NCBI RefSeq assembly: GCF_900129245.1
Contig: NZ_FQUT01000012.1
Coordinates: forward strand, 1 to 64,000
DNA from: Chryseobacterium arachidis
Lineage (GTDB): Bacteria; Bacteroidota; Bacteroidia; Flavobacteriales; Weeksellaceae
Length of the DNA stretch: 64,000 nucleotides
Direction: 5' to 3'
The position numbers were made by a program, and so were the translations under genes. Below the pieces are notes generated by a model. It saw only the letters and a list, made by a program, of their open reading frames with translations, had not been told where the DNA came from and ran no database searches. Below, in pieces: positions 8,843-17,695 of the stretch (position 1 is the stretch's first letter; every line of letters begins with the position of its first letter).

Positions 8843-9775
8843 TTATTTTAATTCACTATAAATTGTTTGAAGTTGCTCTTTATTACGTTCTAAGAAGGTT
8901 TTGAGCGATTCGGGCTGAATGCCAAAGTCTGAAATTTCCTGAGGATTTACCTGATAACCTTCAGCATTTTGCCAGAGATAGGAATCGATACCATATTTAA
9001 ACAAACCGCTGGCGAGGGCTTCTTGCTGGGTTTGACTGATGGCCTCAAATCGTTTGCCCACAACAGAGGACAGCACCTCAGCAACTTCTGTCATCGTTAA
9101 TTTATCACCTGTGATGGCAAATTCTTTTCGGTTAAATTTCTCCGGCTGCGCGAATGCTTCAGCAGCGAAACGTCCTATATCATTAGGAGAAACCCAATCT
9201 ATTTTTGTTTCCGGAGCAATCGGAGTTATTATTTTTCCTTGTGAAATGGTAGGGAACATCACGTCAGTCATAGGCGGAAGTAAATTGATCATGATAAAAG
9301 GCGGTTTGATGATTGTCCAGTAGGTAAAGCCTGCTGCCTTAACAGTCTCAATCGCAGCGGCTTTTTCTTCCCAGTACAATGGCTCCCAAACGCCCTTGTC
9401 CCAGTCGACAAAGTTTGCATGATCTCCGGCACGTGCAACTGAAGTATGTACGATCTGTTGTATTCCTGCGGCTTTCGAGGCTGCAATGAGATTATTTGCG
9501 TGGCGCGTTTCCTCACCCTTATTTCCTGGATGGCTTCCCATTTGTACAGAAAACACACCCGTTGCACCTTTAGCTGCATTGGTCAAACTTTGTGGGTCAT
9601 CGAATGTAGCTTCTATGAGTTCTACGTTTTTTTTAGCTAATGCTTTTGCTGCTTCACTGTTTTTATCTCTGACGATTGCCCTTACTGCAATGTTTTTAGC
9701 TAATAATGCTTCTACAACTGCTCCACCCTGTGTTCCGGTGGCACCTGCTACTAGTATTAATGGTTTATTGTTCAT
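8843..9775 (-). CDS. NmrA family NAD(P)-binding protein
   Basis: A 310-residue NmrA/HSCARG-like atypical SDR. The N-terminal LILVAGATGTQGGAVVEALL is the dinucleotide-binding loop, VFSVQMG and VHTSVARAG are conserved strands of the family, and the C-terminal half forms the substrate lid. These proteins often act as quinone reductases or NADPH sensors. It is divergently transcribed from the HxlR gene at 9847, with only 71 nt between starts and a strong palindrome in the gap, so redox- or electrophile-responsive derepression is likely. Confidence 0.9.
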   Translation of the reverse strand: MNNKPLILVAGATGTQGGAVVEALLAKNIAVRAIVRDKNSEAAKALAKKNVELIEATFDDPQSLTNAAKGATGVFSVQMGSHPGNKGEETRHANNLIAASKAAGIQQIVHTSVARAGDHANFVDWDKGVWEPLYWEEKAAAIETVKAAGFTYWTIIKPPFIMINLLPPMTDVMFPTISQGKIITPIAPETKIDWVSPNDIGRFAAEAFAQPEKFNRKEFAITGDKLTMTEVAEVLSSVVGKRFEAISQTQQEALASGLFKYGIDSYLWQNAEGYQVNPQEISDFGIQPESLKTFLERNKEQLQTIYSELK

Positions 9776-9810
9776 ATCTGTTCGATCATATTTTTTTGTA
9801 AATTTACGAT

Positions 9811-9839
9811 GTAATTGGTTTATAAAATATACCAGTTAC
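9811..9839. promoter_or_regulatory. putative HxlR operator palindrome
   Basis: A 29-bp near-palindrome. The left arm GTAATTGGTTTAT pairs with the right arm ATATACCAGTTAC with two mismatches around a 3-nt centre. It fills the 71-nt divergent promoter between the NmrA-like gene and the HxlR gene and ends 7 nt before the HxlR start codon. Spacing and symmetry suit a dimeric winged-helix regulator. Confidence 0.7.
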
Positions 9840-9846
9840 CTAAAGG

Positions 9847-10197
9847 ATGCCAGATATACAAAACGATAAAGCAACGACTGAACAGCAGATACGACATTTG
9901 CAGGATACGCTATATGTGATAAATGGGAAGTGGAAGCTGCCTATACTGGTTGCTGTCCACGAAGGGAATACTCGCTTTCGCGACATACAGCGGAGCGTTG
10001 GTGGAATTACTACTAAAGTTTTATCTAAAGAACTTAAAGATCTGGAGCTGAATAAGCTGGTGCTACGCAAGGTTTATGACACCTCTCCCCCTAGCGTTGA
10101 ATATACGACTACTTCATACTGTGATACCTTACACAACATGATCGCTGAAATGATTGATTGGGGTAAAAACCATCGAAATAAGATAAAAGAGGATTAA
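9847..10197 (+). CDS. HxlR family transcriptional regulator
   Basis: A 116-residue HxlR-type winged-helix regulator with the signature YVINGKWKLPILVAVHEGNT at residues 20-39 and GITTKVLSKELKDLELN as the recognition region. Unlike the two other HxlR proteins here it has no N-terminal Cys, so a direct Cys switch is less likely. The start codon lies within or next to the operator palindrome, with AAAGG directly before ATG. Its likely target is the divergent NmrA-like gene and itself. Confidence 0.9.
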   Translation: MPDIQNDKATTEQQIRHLQDTLYVINGKWKLPILVAVHEGNTRFRDIQRSVGGITTKVLSKELKDLELNKLVLRKVYDTSPPSVEYTTTSYCDTLHNMIAEMIDWGKNHRNKIKED

Positions 10198-10214
10198 TGT
10201 AATCCATTATATGC

Positions 10215-10250
10215 TCCCTGATAGGTGTAATACTTGCCAGGGATTTTTTT
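10215..10250 (+). terminator. Rho-independent terminator after HxlR
   Basis: TCCCTG pairs with CAGGGA around a 17-nt loop and is followed by seven T residues. It lies 18 nt after the HxlR stop codon. Confidence 0.65.
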
Positions 10251-10270
10251 ATTGGACGTGTGCCTACTTG

Positions 10271-10427
10271 CACCGCGCTTTCCGTTTCAATTCCTCGTAC
10301 TTGCGGGCTTTCTAATTCAATCGCTCACGCGAATTCCAACTTTTATCAAATATCTCGTGTTTTTGAAGACAGTACCTTTCCGCTATATCTTTTGCCGGGC
10401 AAAAGGATGCCGCTTCTATCGCTAACG
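10271..10427. repeat. short interspersed repeat, two diverged units
   Basis: Two adjacent degenerate units of the interspersed family. Unit one (about 10271-10330) has CCGCGCTTTCCG, TTGCGGGCTTTC and AATCGCTCACGC. Unit two (about 10374-10427) has CTTTCCGC, the hairpin TCTTTTGCCGGGCAAAAGGA, and ATCGCTAACG. Both fill the gap between the HxlR terminator and the next coding remnant. Confidence 0.6.
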
Positions 10428-10472
10428 AAAAGAATAATTGTACTGAATGACTGTAAATCGTAGGCTCAGATT

Positions 10473-10613
10473 ATGGTTGAAAGCATGGAGCAGGAACGTG
10501 TAGAAGCATCCATGGAAAAAGCCACCAAGCAGGCTGCTTTCAATTTAAAAAATTCAAAATTCCATGATTTTAATGGTCTTTCAAATTTTCATTTTTTAAA
10601 GGAAGTCCTATAA
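10473..10613 (+). pseudogene. possible coding remnant, 46 codons
   Basis: An ATG-started frame (MVESMEQERVEASMEKATKQ and onward to FHFLKEVL) with protein-like composition but no recognisable family. It directly follows the two interspersed repeats and has no obvious promoter, so it may be the tail of a gene cut by the repeats. Equally it could be a chance ORF. Confidence 0.25.
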
Positions 10614-10633
10614 ATAGCCTAAAAATAACCTAC

Positions 10634-10984
10634 TTATTCTTGAATAAGTGCGCGCATCCACATATTAAAATCCAAATCAGACGGGATATTCAACTTTTTC
10701 CTTAATCTATTTTTTCGAACCTGTACAGCTCGCACTGTAACAGACGTAAATTCAGCAATGTTTTTAGTGGTGAAATTGAGAAACGCCATTGCACAGAACT
10801 CTAATTCACTACTTCGCATTTTAGGATTTATTGCTAGTAATTCTTTAAAAAATTTGGGATATAGTTCATTAAACAACGTTACAAATTCAACATTGTTATT
10901 TTTTGCCAAGGTAATTAAATCTTTGTATTTATTTGAATCCATTTTGCTTGTTGTTTTTTTCATAGTAGCTAAGTCTCCTATCAT
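10634..10984 (-). CDS. small helix-turn-helix protein
   Basis: A protein of up to 116 residues. The C-terminal half (ELEFCAMAFLNFTTKNIAEF, then TVRAVQVRKNRLRKKLNIP) matches the LuxR-like/sigma-region-4-like helix-turn-helix found at the C-terminus of Bacteroidota TPR or two-component regulators. Here it stands alone, without TPR or receiver domains, so it may be a minimal regulator or the 3' end of a truncated larger gene. Later Met codons (residues 8 and 15) are alternative starts. It points away from the lipoprotein locus at 12 kb. Confidence 0.6.
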   Translation of the reverse strand: MIGDLATMKKTTSKMDSNKYKDLITLAKNNNVEFVTLFNELYPKFFKELLAINPKMRSSELEFCAMAFLNFTTKNIAEFTSVTVRAVQVRKNRLRKKLNIPSDLDFNMWMRALIQE

Positions 10985-11953
10985 GTTCTTTCGATGACTT
11001 ATATCCTCGATTGAGAATTTTATTGAAATAAATATTCGGCCCTAGCTAGTTAAACGTAAACCACTTTTATTAATCAGCGCGCCACTCCGATCTATTTCCA
11101 TGGGACCTCCATGTGAAAAAGAACTTCTAATAAGTTATTTAAAATCAACGGCTAAAGTCTTAAGAGACAATAACACTGTATCATTACTTGCACTTAATGT
11201 ATACCTTTATTCAACAAACAAATATTGATAATTTGGCTTAAGAATTATAAAATGGAGATCTCACATTAACACCACAGTAATATCACATTTATTCAGAACT
11301 TTCTTGTGAGATCATTATTAGGACTCAGATAGCTATTTGACCGCCGGGTTTTAATTTCGAGACTGATAACCAAAGCAACAGATTTAATGTTCAGAGTCGG
11401 TAGTTCTAATTTCAATGAGTCAGTTGACGTTCCATACTATTTTACATACCTATAAATAGGTATCCCAAAGTTATATCCGGCTAAGTGAAGTTGCGGAGAC
11501 ACCCGTTTCTAAGCCAGCTTTGGGTTTATGATTTCTTTTTCTTTTTATAAAACCAGAAAAGAGTACCTATTAAGAAACAGGTGGTGGGTTTCCTATAAAT
11601 TACATTATTAAAAATGAGAATAATGTAAGTAATACAGTGCTTCTTAAAGATTAAATCACTGATTTACAACACATTGTAATTGTGTGATATATGTGTGATA
11701 TCAAGGTTTTAATGTTTCTTTTTATCCTGATGTATCTTTACTACATGAGAAGTGATATCATACACTATATCAATGCTATATATTCAAACATTTGTAAAAA
11801 TAGATAGCTCGATCTAATATAAAATTGGCCATAGATCAGTATAGATTAAGTTAAACATTGATCTAATATTTCATTGAAATTGAAACAGGATAATTAACTA
11901 ATACATCTCGTTTTATGACTCTAGACTAAACTATATACCAAATAATATAAAAC
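10985..11953. other. long non-coding stretch before the lipoprotein locus
   Basis: Almost 1 kb with stop codons in all frames by eye. It must contain the promoters of the minus-strand HTH gene and of the plus-strand leader-peptide gene at 11954. I found no strong hairpin, repeat or RNA-gene signature. Confidence 0.45.
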
Positions 11954-12145
11954 ATGAAAAAAAGAACTGAAAAGAAGATCTACATCAAACCTGTGATCGA
12001 GCAATTGCAGATTGAGATGGAACAAGGCGTGGCTGCGGGCTCGCAAGGATCGGCCCAGCCGGGAGGCGGTTCCGGTGTAACCGAGAATGACTGGAATAAT
12101 GGCGGAACCGAAACCCAGGACCCAAGTGGCGAATGGTGGAACTAA
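11954..12145 (+). CDS. small Gly/Ser/Trp-rich protein upstream of fimbrillin-like gene
   Basis: A 63-residue protein that starts basic and hydrophilic (MKKRTEKKIYIKPVIEQLQI), has a Glu-Gln-Gly-Val-Ala-Ala-Gly segment, and ends in a Gly/Asn/Trp-rich disordered tail (GEWWN). Small proteins with this N-terminal layout commonly precede surface lipoprotein or fimbrillin genes in Bacteroidota. The gap to the lipoprotein start is only 20 nt, so the two are almost certainly co-transcribed. There is no signal peptide or lipobox. Function unknown. Confidence 0.65.
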   Translation: MKKRTEKKIYIKPVIEQLQIEMEQGVAAGSQGSAQPGGGSGVTENDWNNGGTETQDPSGEWWN

Positions 12146-12165
12146 TTACAATCAAAACCTTTAAG

Positions 12166-13962
12166 ATGAAAAAGAAAACAATATATCCAATTGCAAAGCT
12201 GACATTTACGCTGGTTGTACTCCTACTTTTAGCTGTTTCCTGTAAAAAGGGAAAAGATGATACTACCATTGAAGCCAGCCAAGGCGGAGTGAAATTGGCT
12301 TTAACCGAATCTGAGTTTAATGGGGACCTAGGGACAGCGACTAAAGCTTCAACAAACGCTACGGCAACAAAACCATTCAATGTCACAAAGGAAGTGCAGT
12401 CAGGACCATTTACAATCACGGCAGAACTTACTGAAAATACATCTACAGGCTCAGCACTTAAAGCATCCAGTAATAAGGCCGCTACAAAATTGCTTTCTTT
12501 GCGCGGCGCAGTTAAATATAGAATTGTTGCTTTTAAAACAGACGGCACTTATGTTGACCAGGCTGTTGGTGATGCCTCTAATCCAAACCAGGTATTTTTT
12601 GGAGATAAACTGCAAGTTGGACAGAAATATAATTTTTATATTTTTTCGCTAGGCTCGACAACAGACAATCCTCCCGCTGTTCCTACAGGTAAAAATATGT
12701 ATCCAACAAGTGATCCCGAGGGCGGTTTTACTTTAAATTTCCCAACTTTTACGGAAACAAGTGGGGATTACATGTGTGCTGTGGAAAAGGATGTGACAAT
12801 CCTTGGCGGTGGTGTACCCACACCGTTAACAACACCTCTTCAACATATGTTTACTCGGGTAACAATTCAGGTGGACGATAGCGATGCGATAGGAACATTT
12901 GGACAGGCCGGATACCAAAAAGGGTGTTATGTTTCTGAAGTACCTGTGCACGGAAGCATCGATTATACCCAAGGGTCTGTCTATGCGCCTATCATAAACA
13001 TGAGTACCGGACAGGTGATCCCTGGTACGGGCATTAACGCCCAACCAAATTACTATCCGCTGCTAAATTTAACAACTACTCCAAAAATTGCCATAGTAAA
13101 CGCACAGGGACTGACAAATTTCCAACTTAGTATTGTTATAAACGCAGGAAGTATAAAAATTGGTCACGATGTAAACACAAGCGATGCTTATTTTACTTTC
13201 TCAAATGCAGGTCAGGGGATGAAACCTGGATATTCTTACACACTAAAATTACGTTTTAACAGTGACCGCTATGTAAATGCGGCTAATGAAACCAGAAGCG
13301 CTAATGCATCCGATGCCCTGTATGCTGTGATCGGCGGCTACCGTTGGGACCGTTACAATCTTGGTGCAGATCTGCTAAACCCAGCCTCCGGAAATCTAAA
13401 TGGCACATCGACGCAGGCACTACACGGTAATTTTTACCAATGGGGACAAAAAGCTGTTGTAGCAAATGCAAGTACAAGTGGAGACGGCGCTATTGCGGGA
13501 TGGAATAACAATGTTTATTTAGCGTCAAATTCATGGAATAGTGGAACTGAGGCAAATCCAACAAAAGTTGCCGCCAATGATCCCTGTTCATCTGGAGCGA
13601 GGTTACCAACAAGGTCAGAATATGATAAACTGATCAGCCTTTCGCTATCGACACAATCAGGTACCTGGGGCGATTTCTCAACCCTTAATAATATGCCCGG
13701 GTATGATGCAGCTATTGTGCTCACCAGCAAAAAAAGTGGAGATATTAACTTGATGTTTCCAGCTTCGGGAAGGCGCGAGCTAAACAGCGGTGCATTATCA
13801 TATAGAGGACGTGCAGGGTATTACGCGACATCTACGCAGTCCCCTACTAATAGTAATCTTAGTAACTATTTTTCACTTAGGGCAGCTCCATTTACGCTGG
13901 GATCAATCAGTGCAGCAGACAAGCCGATAGGCTACAATGTACGCTGTATCCAGGATAAATAA
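12166..13962 (+). CDS. fimbrillin-like surface lipoprotein with FISUMP-type C-terminus
   Basis: A 598-residue exported lipoprotein. The ATG at 12166 (MKKKTIYPIAKL) gives a proper signal peptide with lipobox LLAVSC near residue 26; the longer frame starting at 12133 would bury it and overlap the leader gene. The middle (about 80-370) resembles fimbrillin/Mfa2-like beta-rich modules. From about residue 390, RWDRYNLGADL, then PCSSGARLPTRSEYDKL, and the terminal GYNVRCIQD match the FISUMP (Fibrobacter major paralogous) domain. It is probably anchored on the outer membrane and involved in adhesion or glycan contact. Confidence 0.8.
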   Translation: MKKKTIYPIAKLTFTLVVLLLLAVSCKKGKDDTTIEASQGGVKLALTESEFNGDLGTATKASTNATATKPFNVTKEVQSGPFTITAELTENTSTGSALKASSNKAATKLLSLRGAVKYRIVAFKTDGTYVDQAVGDASNPNQVFFGDKLQVGQKYNFYIFSLGSTTDNPPAVPTGKNMYPTSDPEGGFTLNFPTFTETSGDYMCAVEKDVTILGGGVPTPLTTPLQHMFTRVTIQVDDSDAIGTFGQAGYQKGCYVSEVPVHGSIDYTQGSVYAPIINMSTGQVIPGTGINAQPNYYPLLNLTTTPKIAIVNAQGLTNFQLSIVINAGSIKIGHDVNTSDAYFTFSNAGQGMKPGYSYTLKLRFNSDRYVNAANETRSANASDALYAVIGGYRWDRYNLGADLLNPASGNLNGTSTQALHGNFYQWGQKAVVANASTSGDGAIAGWNNNVYLASNSWNSGTEANPTKVAANDPCSSGARLPTRSEYDKLISLSLSTQSGTWGDFSTLNNMPGYDAAIVLTSKKSGDINLMFPASGRRELNSGALSYRGRAGYYATSTQSPTNSNLSNYFSLRAAPFTLGSISAADKPIGYNVRCIQDK

Positions 13963-13972
13963 ATTATTAGAT

Positions 13973-14009
13973 TATAGCATCTACCTTAGAAAGATAGATG
14001 CTATACCTT
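13973..14009 (+). terminator. perfect hairpin after the lipoprotein gene
   Basis: TATAGCATCTA pairs perfectly with TAGATGCTATA across an 11-nt loop, ending 10 nt before the next start codon. It lacks a long T tract, so it could be a weak terminator or a processing hairpin that separates the lipoprotein message from the XRE-like gene. Confidence 0.5.
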
Positions 14010-14015
14010 TGACGT

Positions 14016-14648
14016 ATGAACTATATAGAACAGCCGAAAACTAATCGAATGAGAAAATTGAGCGATCTTGATTTAGCAAATCTTATATCAAAAAGGATAT
14101 TCGAGATAGGCGATTTGACAGAATTATCATTGGATAGTATGGCCATATTTACGGGGGTATCTTATTCAACTTTAAGAAGTATTTCCAAGGCATCTTTATC
14201 TATTTCACTCGATAGTTTCGCTCGTATTTGTTCACCATTTAATATCAGCCTTTCAGATTTCTTCGATCCCCAAAAAGTACTTTCTATTGATTGTAAAAAA
14301 CTGGAGGAATTAAATCTGTTTAAAATGGCATCTTCACCTTTGCGTAATCAGAAGCGAGATCTCGTAAGCCCAATATCACTTACAAAAGGTACAAATGCGA
14401 TATATAAGCAAGAGCGGGATTTCCTTGCTCAAATGATCTATACCACCGAATATTTTTCAACAGCACGTACCCTTGATCAAATTACTGCCGATTTCGGAGC
14501 AATGAACCAGATTCTGATCAGTCCCGAGCGTCTCCGGATAATGCTCAAAAAATACGTCGGACAAGAAATACTGGAGAAAAAAGTAATACCAAAAGCAGAA
14601 CGCAAACCAACAGATCCGAGCAGGCCTTACTTCTATTTTAAAAAGTGA
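14016..14648 (+). CDS. XRE-like helix-turn-helix protein
   Basis: A 210-residue protein. Residues 15-80 form a lambda-repressor-like helix-turn-helix (LDSMAIFTGVSYSTLRSISK, then ISLDSFARICSPFNISLSDF). The C-terminal half is a separate basic domain ending in SRPYFYFKK and has no recognised family. It follows the lipoprotein gene closely and may control it or act as a modification-type regulator of surface variation. Confidence 0.7.
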   Translation: MNYIEQPKTNRMRKLSDLDLANLISKRIFEIGDLTELSLDSMAIFTGVSYSTLRSISKASLSISLDSFARICSPFNISLSDFFDPQKVLSIDCKKLEELNLFKMASSPLRNQKRDLVSPISLTKGTNAIYKQERDFLAQMIYTTEYFSTARTLDQITADFGAMNQILISPERLRIMLKKYVGQEILEKKVIPKAERKPTDPSRPYFYFKK

Positions 14649-15142
14649 TCAATGTTATTGGGAGTGACACATACCTAATTGTTGGATATAGTAAATCCAC
14701 ACTTAAAAAATTTTATCAACCAGGATTTTGAAAGATATGTGGTAAAAAACATGTTACTAGTTTTTGGAAAATGACAACTCCCTGAAGGTTATGATCTGGA
14801 CCACGGAATATCATCGTTAGACAGTTAGCAGTGCGCCATGCTTCCTCGGTCTGAAAAGGAGGCTATGTTAAGGTGTATTTTGGCTCTTTCAATGTTGAGT
14901 GGTGCAGGAATTGGGGCGACACTATTTAATCAGACAATTGGCTATTTTAGAGGTGGAGATTTTCAAATCTTTTTCTGCTTGTTACAAGTATTCAGCATAA
15001 GGCTATTGTTATGTACCGGATAGCTGATTTAAAACTTACCTGCCACAGTGAAACGCATAAATGGTGATTCAAAGATGTACAAAAGCGCTTTCCTTTGAAA
15101 GTAAAATTTGGAATTTCCACAGATATTACCTTATTTAACCCA
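14649..15142. other. intergenic stretch, no gene called
   Basis: It contains one 61-codon frame (14838-15023) with hydrophobic composition but no start context or family resemblance; I did not call it. No hairpin or repeat was seen. Confidence 0.45.
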
Positions 15143-15748
15143 ATGAATATTAATATGGTAAAATATCTCTTTCTATCATTTAGTTTTTTGGTCGTAGTTT
15201 CATGCAACGCACAAACAGATTTGGAAACTTTTAAAGTTGATGAAATAGTTTCAGAAAATATTATTGAAAAAAGCGCAAAAGAGACAGAACCCATTTATGG
15301 ATTGTTATCATATAGGCTGGAAGATATACAAAACTATCGGTTAGGATCGGTAGGGCTTTCTGCATATTCCATTTCTAATGGCTATAATTATTCAAACAAT
15401 AATCTGGCTTTAATTGTCAACAACTATCAAGAAAATAAATATTTGGGATTTATCCTAAATTTAGTAAAGGAAGAAGATGGTAAAGGAGTAACTGATTTCC
15501 TTATAAAAACTTATGGAAAGCCTGAGAACAGGCAAGCGGATAAAAATAGTCTCGCAAGCTTTTGGGATGTTTCTTCAGAGAGCAAGTGGATTTTTCTGCT
15601 TCAAACACAAGAACCCTCTCAGGATGGCAAAAAATACAAGAATGTCAAAGTATTTGTTGTAAAAAAAGGAACACGGGTTGATAATTCTACAGATTCTACG
15701 GTATTTTCTATCTTAGAAAGTTTTAATCTTGCCTACCCAAAAGATTAA
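15143..15748 (+). CDS. hypothetical lipoprotein
   Basis: The upstream ATG at 15095 adds a polar stretch before the signal peptide, so ATG at 15143 (MNINMVKYLFLSFSF) or 15155 is preferred. The protein then has about 201 residues with lipobox LVVVSC. The mature part is a hydrophilic alpha/beta domain (SYRLEDIQNYRLGSVGLSAY onward) with no recognised family. No operon partner is evident. Confidence 0.65.
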   Translation: MNINMVKYLFLSFSFLVVVSCNAQTDLETFKVDEIVSENIIEKSAKETEPIYGLLSYRLEDIQNYRLGSVGLSAYSISNGYNYSNNNLALIVNNYQENKYLGFILNLVKEEDGKGVTDFLIKTYGKPENRQADKNSLASFWDVSSESKWIFLLQTQEPSQDGKKYKNVKVFVVKKGTRVDNSTDSTVFSILESFNLAYPKD

Positions 15749-16186
15749 AGATCCAACTGATTGAGAAAAAGATTTCAGATCGGATTAACTGTGGATTTAG
15801 ACACTGAGCATCTTCTCTTTCTATCTAGGGAATCTCTTCTTGGTATTCTTTATATTTCAGTAATAACTTTTGCAATAATATACGTAAATGCAAATAGTAC
15901 CACTCCCATCTTATTCTTTTCAATAGCCTGTTTTCTTACTTTATCCTGGTGTAATGTCACTGATCATATTCCTCCCAAACCTGGACTTTCCTATATGTGT
16001 GTTAATAATTGATGGGTTTTCACAGGGTAGGTTACCGTTTTATTAATATAATCCAAAAGATATTTGCCTATTTTATCTTGAAGGGAGATTTTACAGAATT
16101 CCTCAAGTCAAAAAAAAAATAGCGTAAAACTAAAATCAGTAAAAAGTGTTTTAGTATTACTTTTCATAAAATAGGTTAATACAGTA

Positions 16187-16218
16187 GAAAGCCTTGGGTT
16201 CCCAGCCCAGGGCTTTTT
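16187..16218 (-). terminator. bidirectional terminator, copy 2
   Basis: AAGCCTTGGG pairs with CCCAGGGCTT and is followed by TTTTT on the plus strand and TTTCT on the minus strand. It differs from the copy at 5400-5429 by changes that largely preserve pairing. Confidence 0.68.
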
Positions 16219-16245
16219 CATGAATATATTGATCAGAATAATGTT

Positions 16246-17428
16246 TTACTTCTTCTGGATGACAATCCCGCCGAACCGTGCTTCCTGCGCGGTGAACTCT
16301 TTACCATCGATCAGGCAGAGGAATTCAGCTTTAGAATCATCTTCTCTGAGCACATTTCCGTGTATGTCTTTATAAATAATCTTCAGCCCGCCGGACAGGT
16401 CTGTATTGTAAAACTCAAGAAGCATACCCTCCTGACTGTATTTATCTTTCGATGAACAGATACTGCAGATATATTTTGGGTAACGTAGATTATATTTCAC
16501 TTCTTTTGTGCAGTTTGAACAGAACTGTTTAACCTTCCCTGCTTTTAAGTCCGGATGGATAAAAACTTTTTCCCAGGCATAGATTTTTTCATGTTGTCCG
16601 TAGCTGAGCTCTTTTTCTTTTTTTAGGCTGTTTAAAGTTTCGATCACTTTCCTGGAAAGCACAAAAGGCTGTAGAGATTCTTGCTGATGAATACTAAGTG
16701 CCATAAACCAATTTGGGTCTGCTGTAACCTCTTTCCAGAAATCTTCAATATTTAAAAAGGTGCTGAGCTTTGCCGGAATACTTTCTGAGTCTTTGCCGTT
16801 TAGACTGTATATGAGGATTTCAAAATGTATTCCTGTATAGATAAGCTTATAGCGGTAAAACTCATCGAAAAATGAAATGATCGGTTCATCTTTCTTTAGA
16901 ACAGCTTTATGAATGGATTCAAGATCGGATAAGCTTAATTTTTCCGTCTCTTTGCGCTGGGATTCTTTTTGCAATTTTAAAGTGGCATAATGTCTTTCAA
17001 CCAGGTTCTCTCCCCTATCCGCTGTAAAAGCAAGGGATTCTCCTGATCTGATCAGCGTTCCAATCTTTGCATCATAGAGTTTCTCAGCAAAAAAATCATT
17101 ATTCCTCTTTATCATGGATCCTTTGGGAGATAAGCCGTAGTTTTCCATCAGGACTGTAAGATTCTTTAAGGCCATAGTCAAAGTATTCCTTATAATCATC
17201 ACTAGAAAGAATCTGCAGTGACTGTAGATTTATAAGATACTGTTTCACTTCAGGCTGTACTCCGGATTTTGAAGGATCCTCTTTGCCCTTGATGGTACTG
17301 ACCAAAAGAAGTCCTGACTCAAAGTCTATAAAAGTCTGCAGGATCGCCCAGCCTTTATCAGGAGAAAGCTCAAAATTACCGTAGGGGCATTTCCGTGGTC
17401 TGAAAAAACTGCTTTGTAGGATTTTCAT
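16246..17428 (-). pseudogene. frameshifted zinc-ribbon protein paralogue
   Basis: The second copy of the protein at 5458-6642. The N-terminal part (to LISQRIHDK) and the C-terminal part (from RNNDFFAEK) lie in different frames. Comparison with copy 1 shows a 2-nt loss near 17105-17110, where CCTCTGTTTATC became CCTCTTTATC. The zinc-ribbon Cys pairs are still present (FCSNCTKEV and YICSICSSKD). The rest of the gene has no further stops, so inactivation is recent compared with the duplication, or the two parts are still made separately. Confidence 0.8.
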
Positions 17429-17466
17429 GATAGCTTGTTTGTGCAAAAATAAAAAGAACTTTATTA

Positions 17467-17542
17467 GGGCGCCCCCTTCGGGCGGGCTTTTCTCTCCAAT
17501 CTTTTCAGCATGAAAAGGATTTCCATTGCAATCCCTGACGCA
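17467..17542. repeat. short interspersed repeat, copy 2
   Basis: Nearly identical to 6681-6756, with the same CTTTTCAGCATGAAAAG hairpin and GACGCA end. It marks the right edge of the duplicated segment and the left border of the putative defence island. Confidence 0.75.
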
Positions 17543-17695
17543 AGAAAATAGCTTTACTACTGTTTTTATTTCTTCTCGTCAACTTAAAAACCGGATAATA
17601 ATTTCTTCCAACCTTTTTTCTTTTCTTTAAGATAAATCCCATTTTTATTATATTTACTGCGCAACTACAATCAATGTAATTGCATATAAGCTATT

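Larger units (their letters stand above)
16034..17543. repeat. 1.5-kb duplicated segment, copy 2
   Basis: The partner of 5248-6757, in the same orientation and 10.8 kb away. It includes the hairpin, the zinc-ribbon gene (here frameshifted) and the terminal short repeat. Divergence is spread over the whole segment, so the duplication is not recent. It directly abuts the four-gene system starting at 17696. Confidence 0.85.

Noticed and set aside
12133..12165. Longer start of the fimbrillin-like gene
   Set aside because: It would put 11 polar residues before the signal peptide and overlap the leader gene; ATG at 12166 gives a proper lipobox.
14838..15023. 61-codon hydrophobic frame
   Set aside because: No recognisable domain, ends in a random-looking tail, and sits alone in a gap; insufficient support.
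15761..16012. 83-codon frame with two possible membrane helices
   Set aside because: Starts only with TTG, has no known family and overlaps the edge of the duplicated segment; too weak to call.
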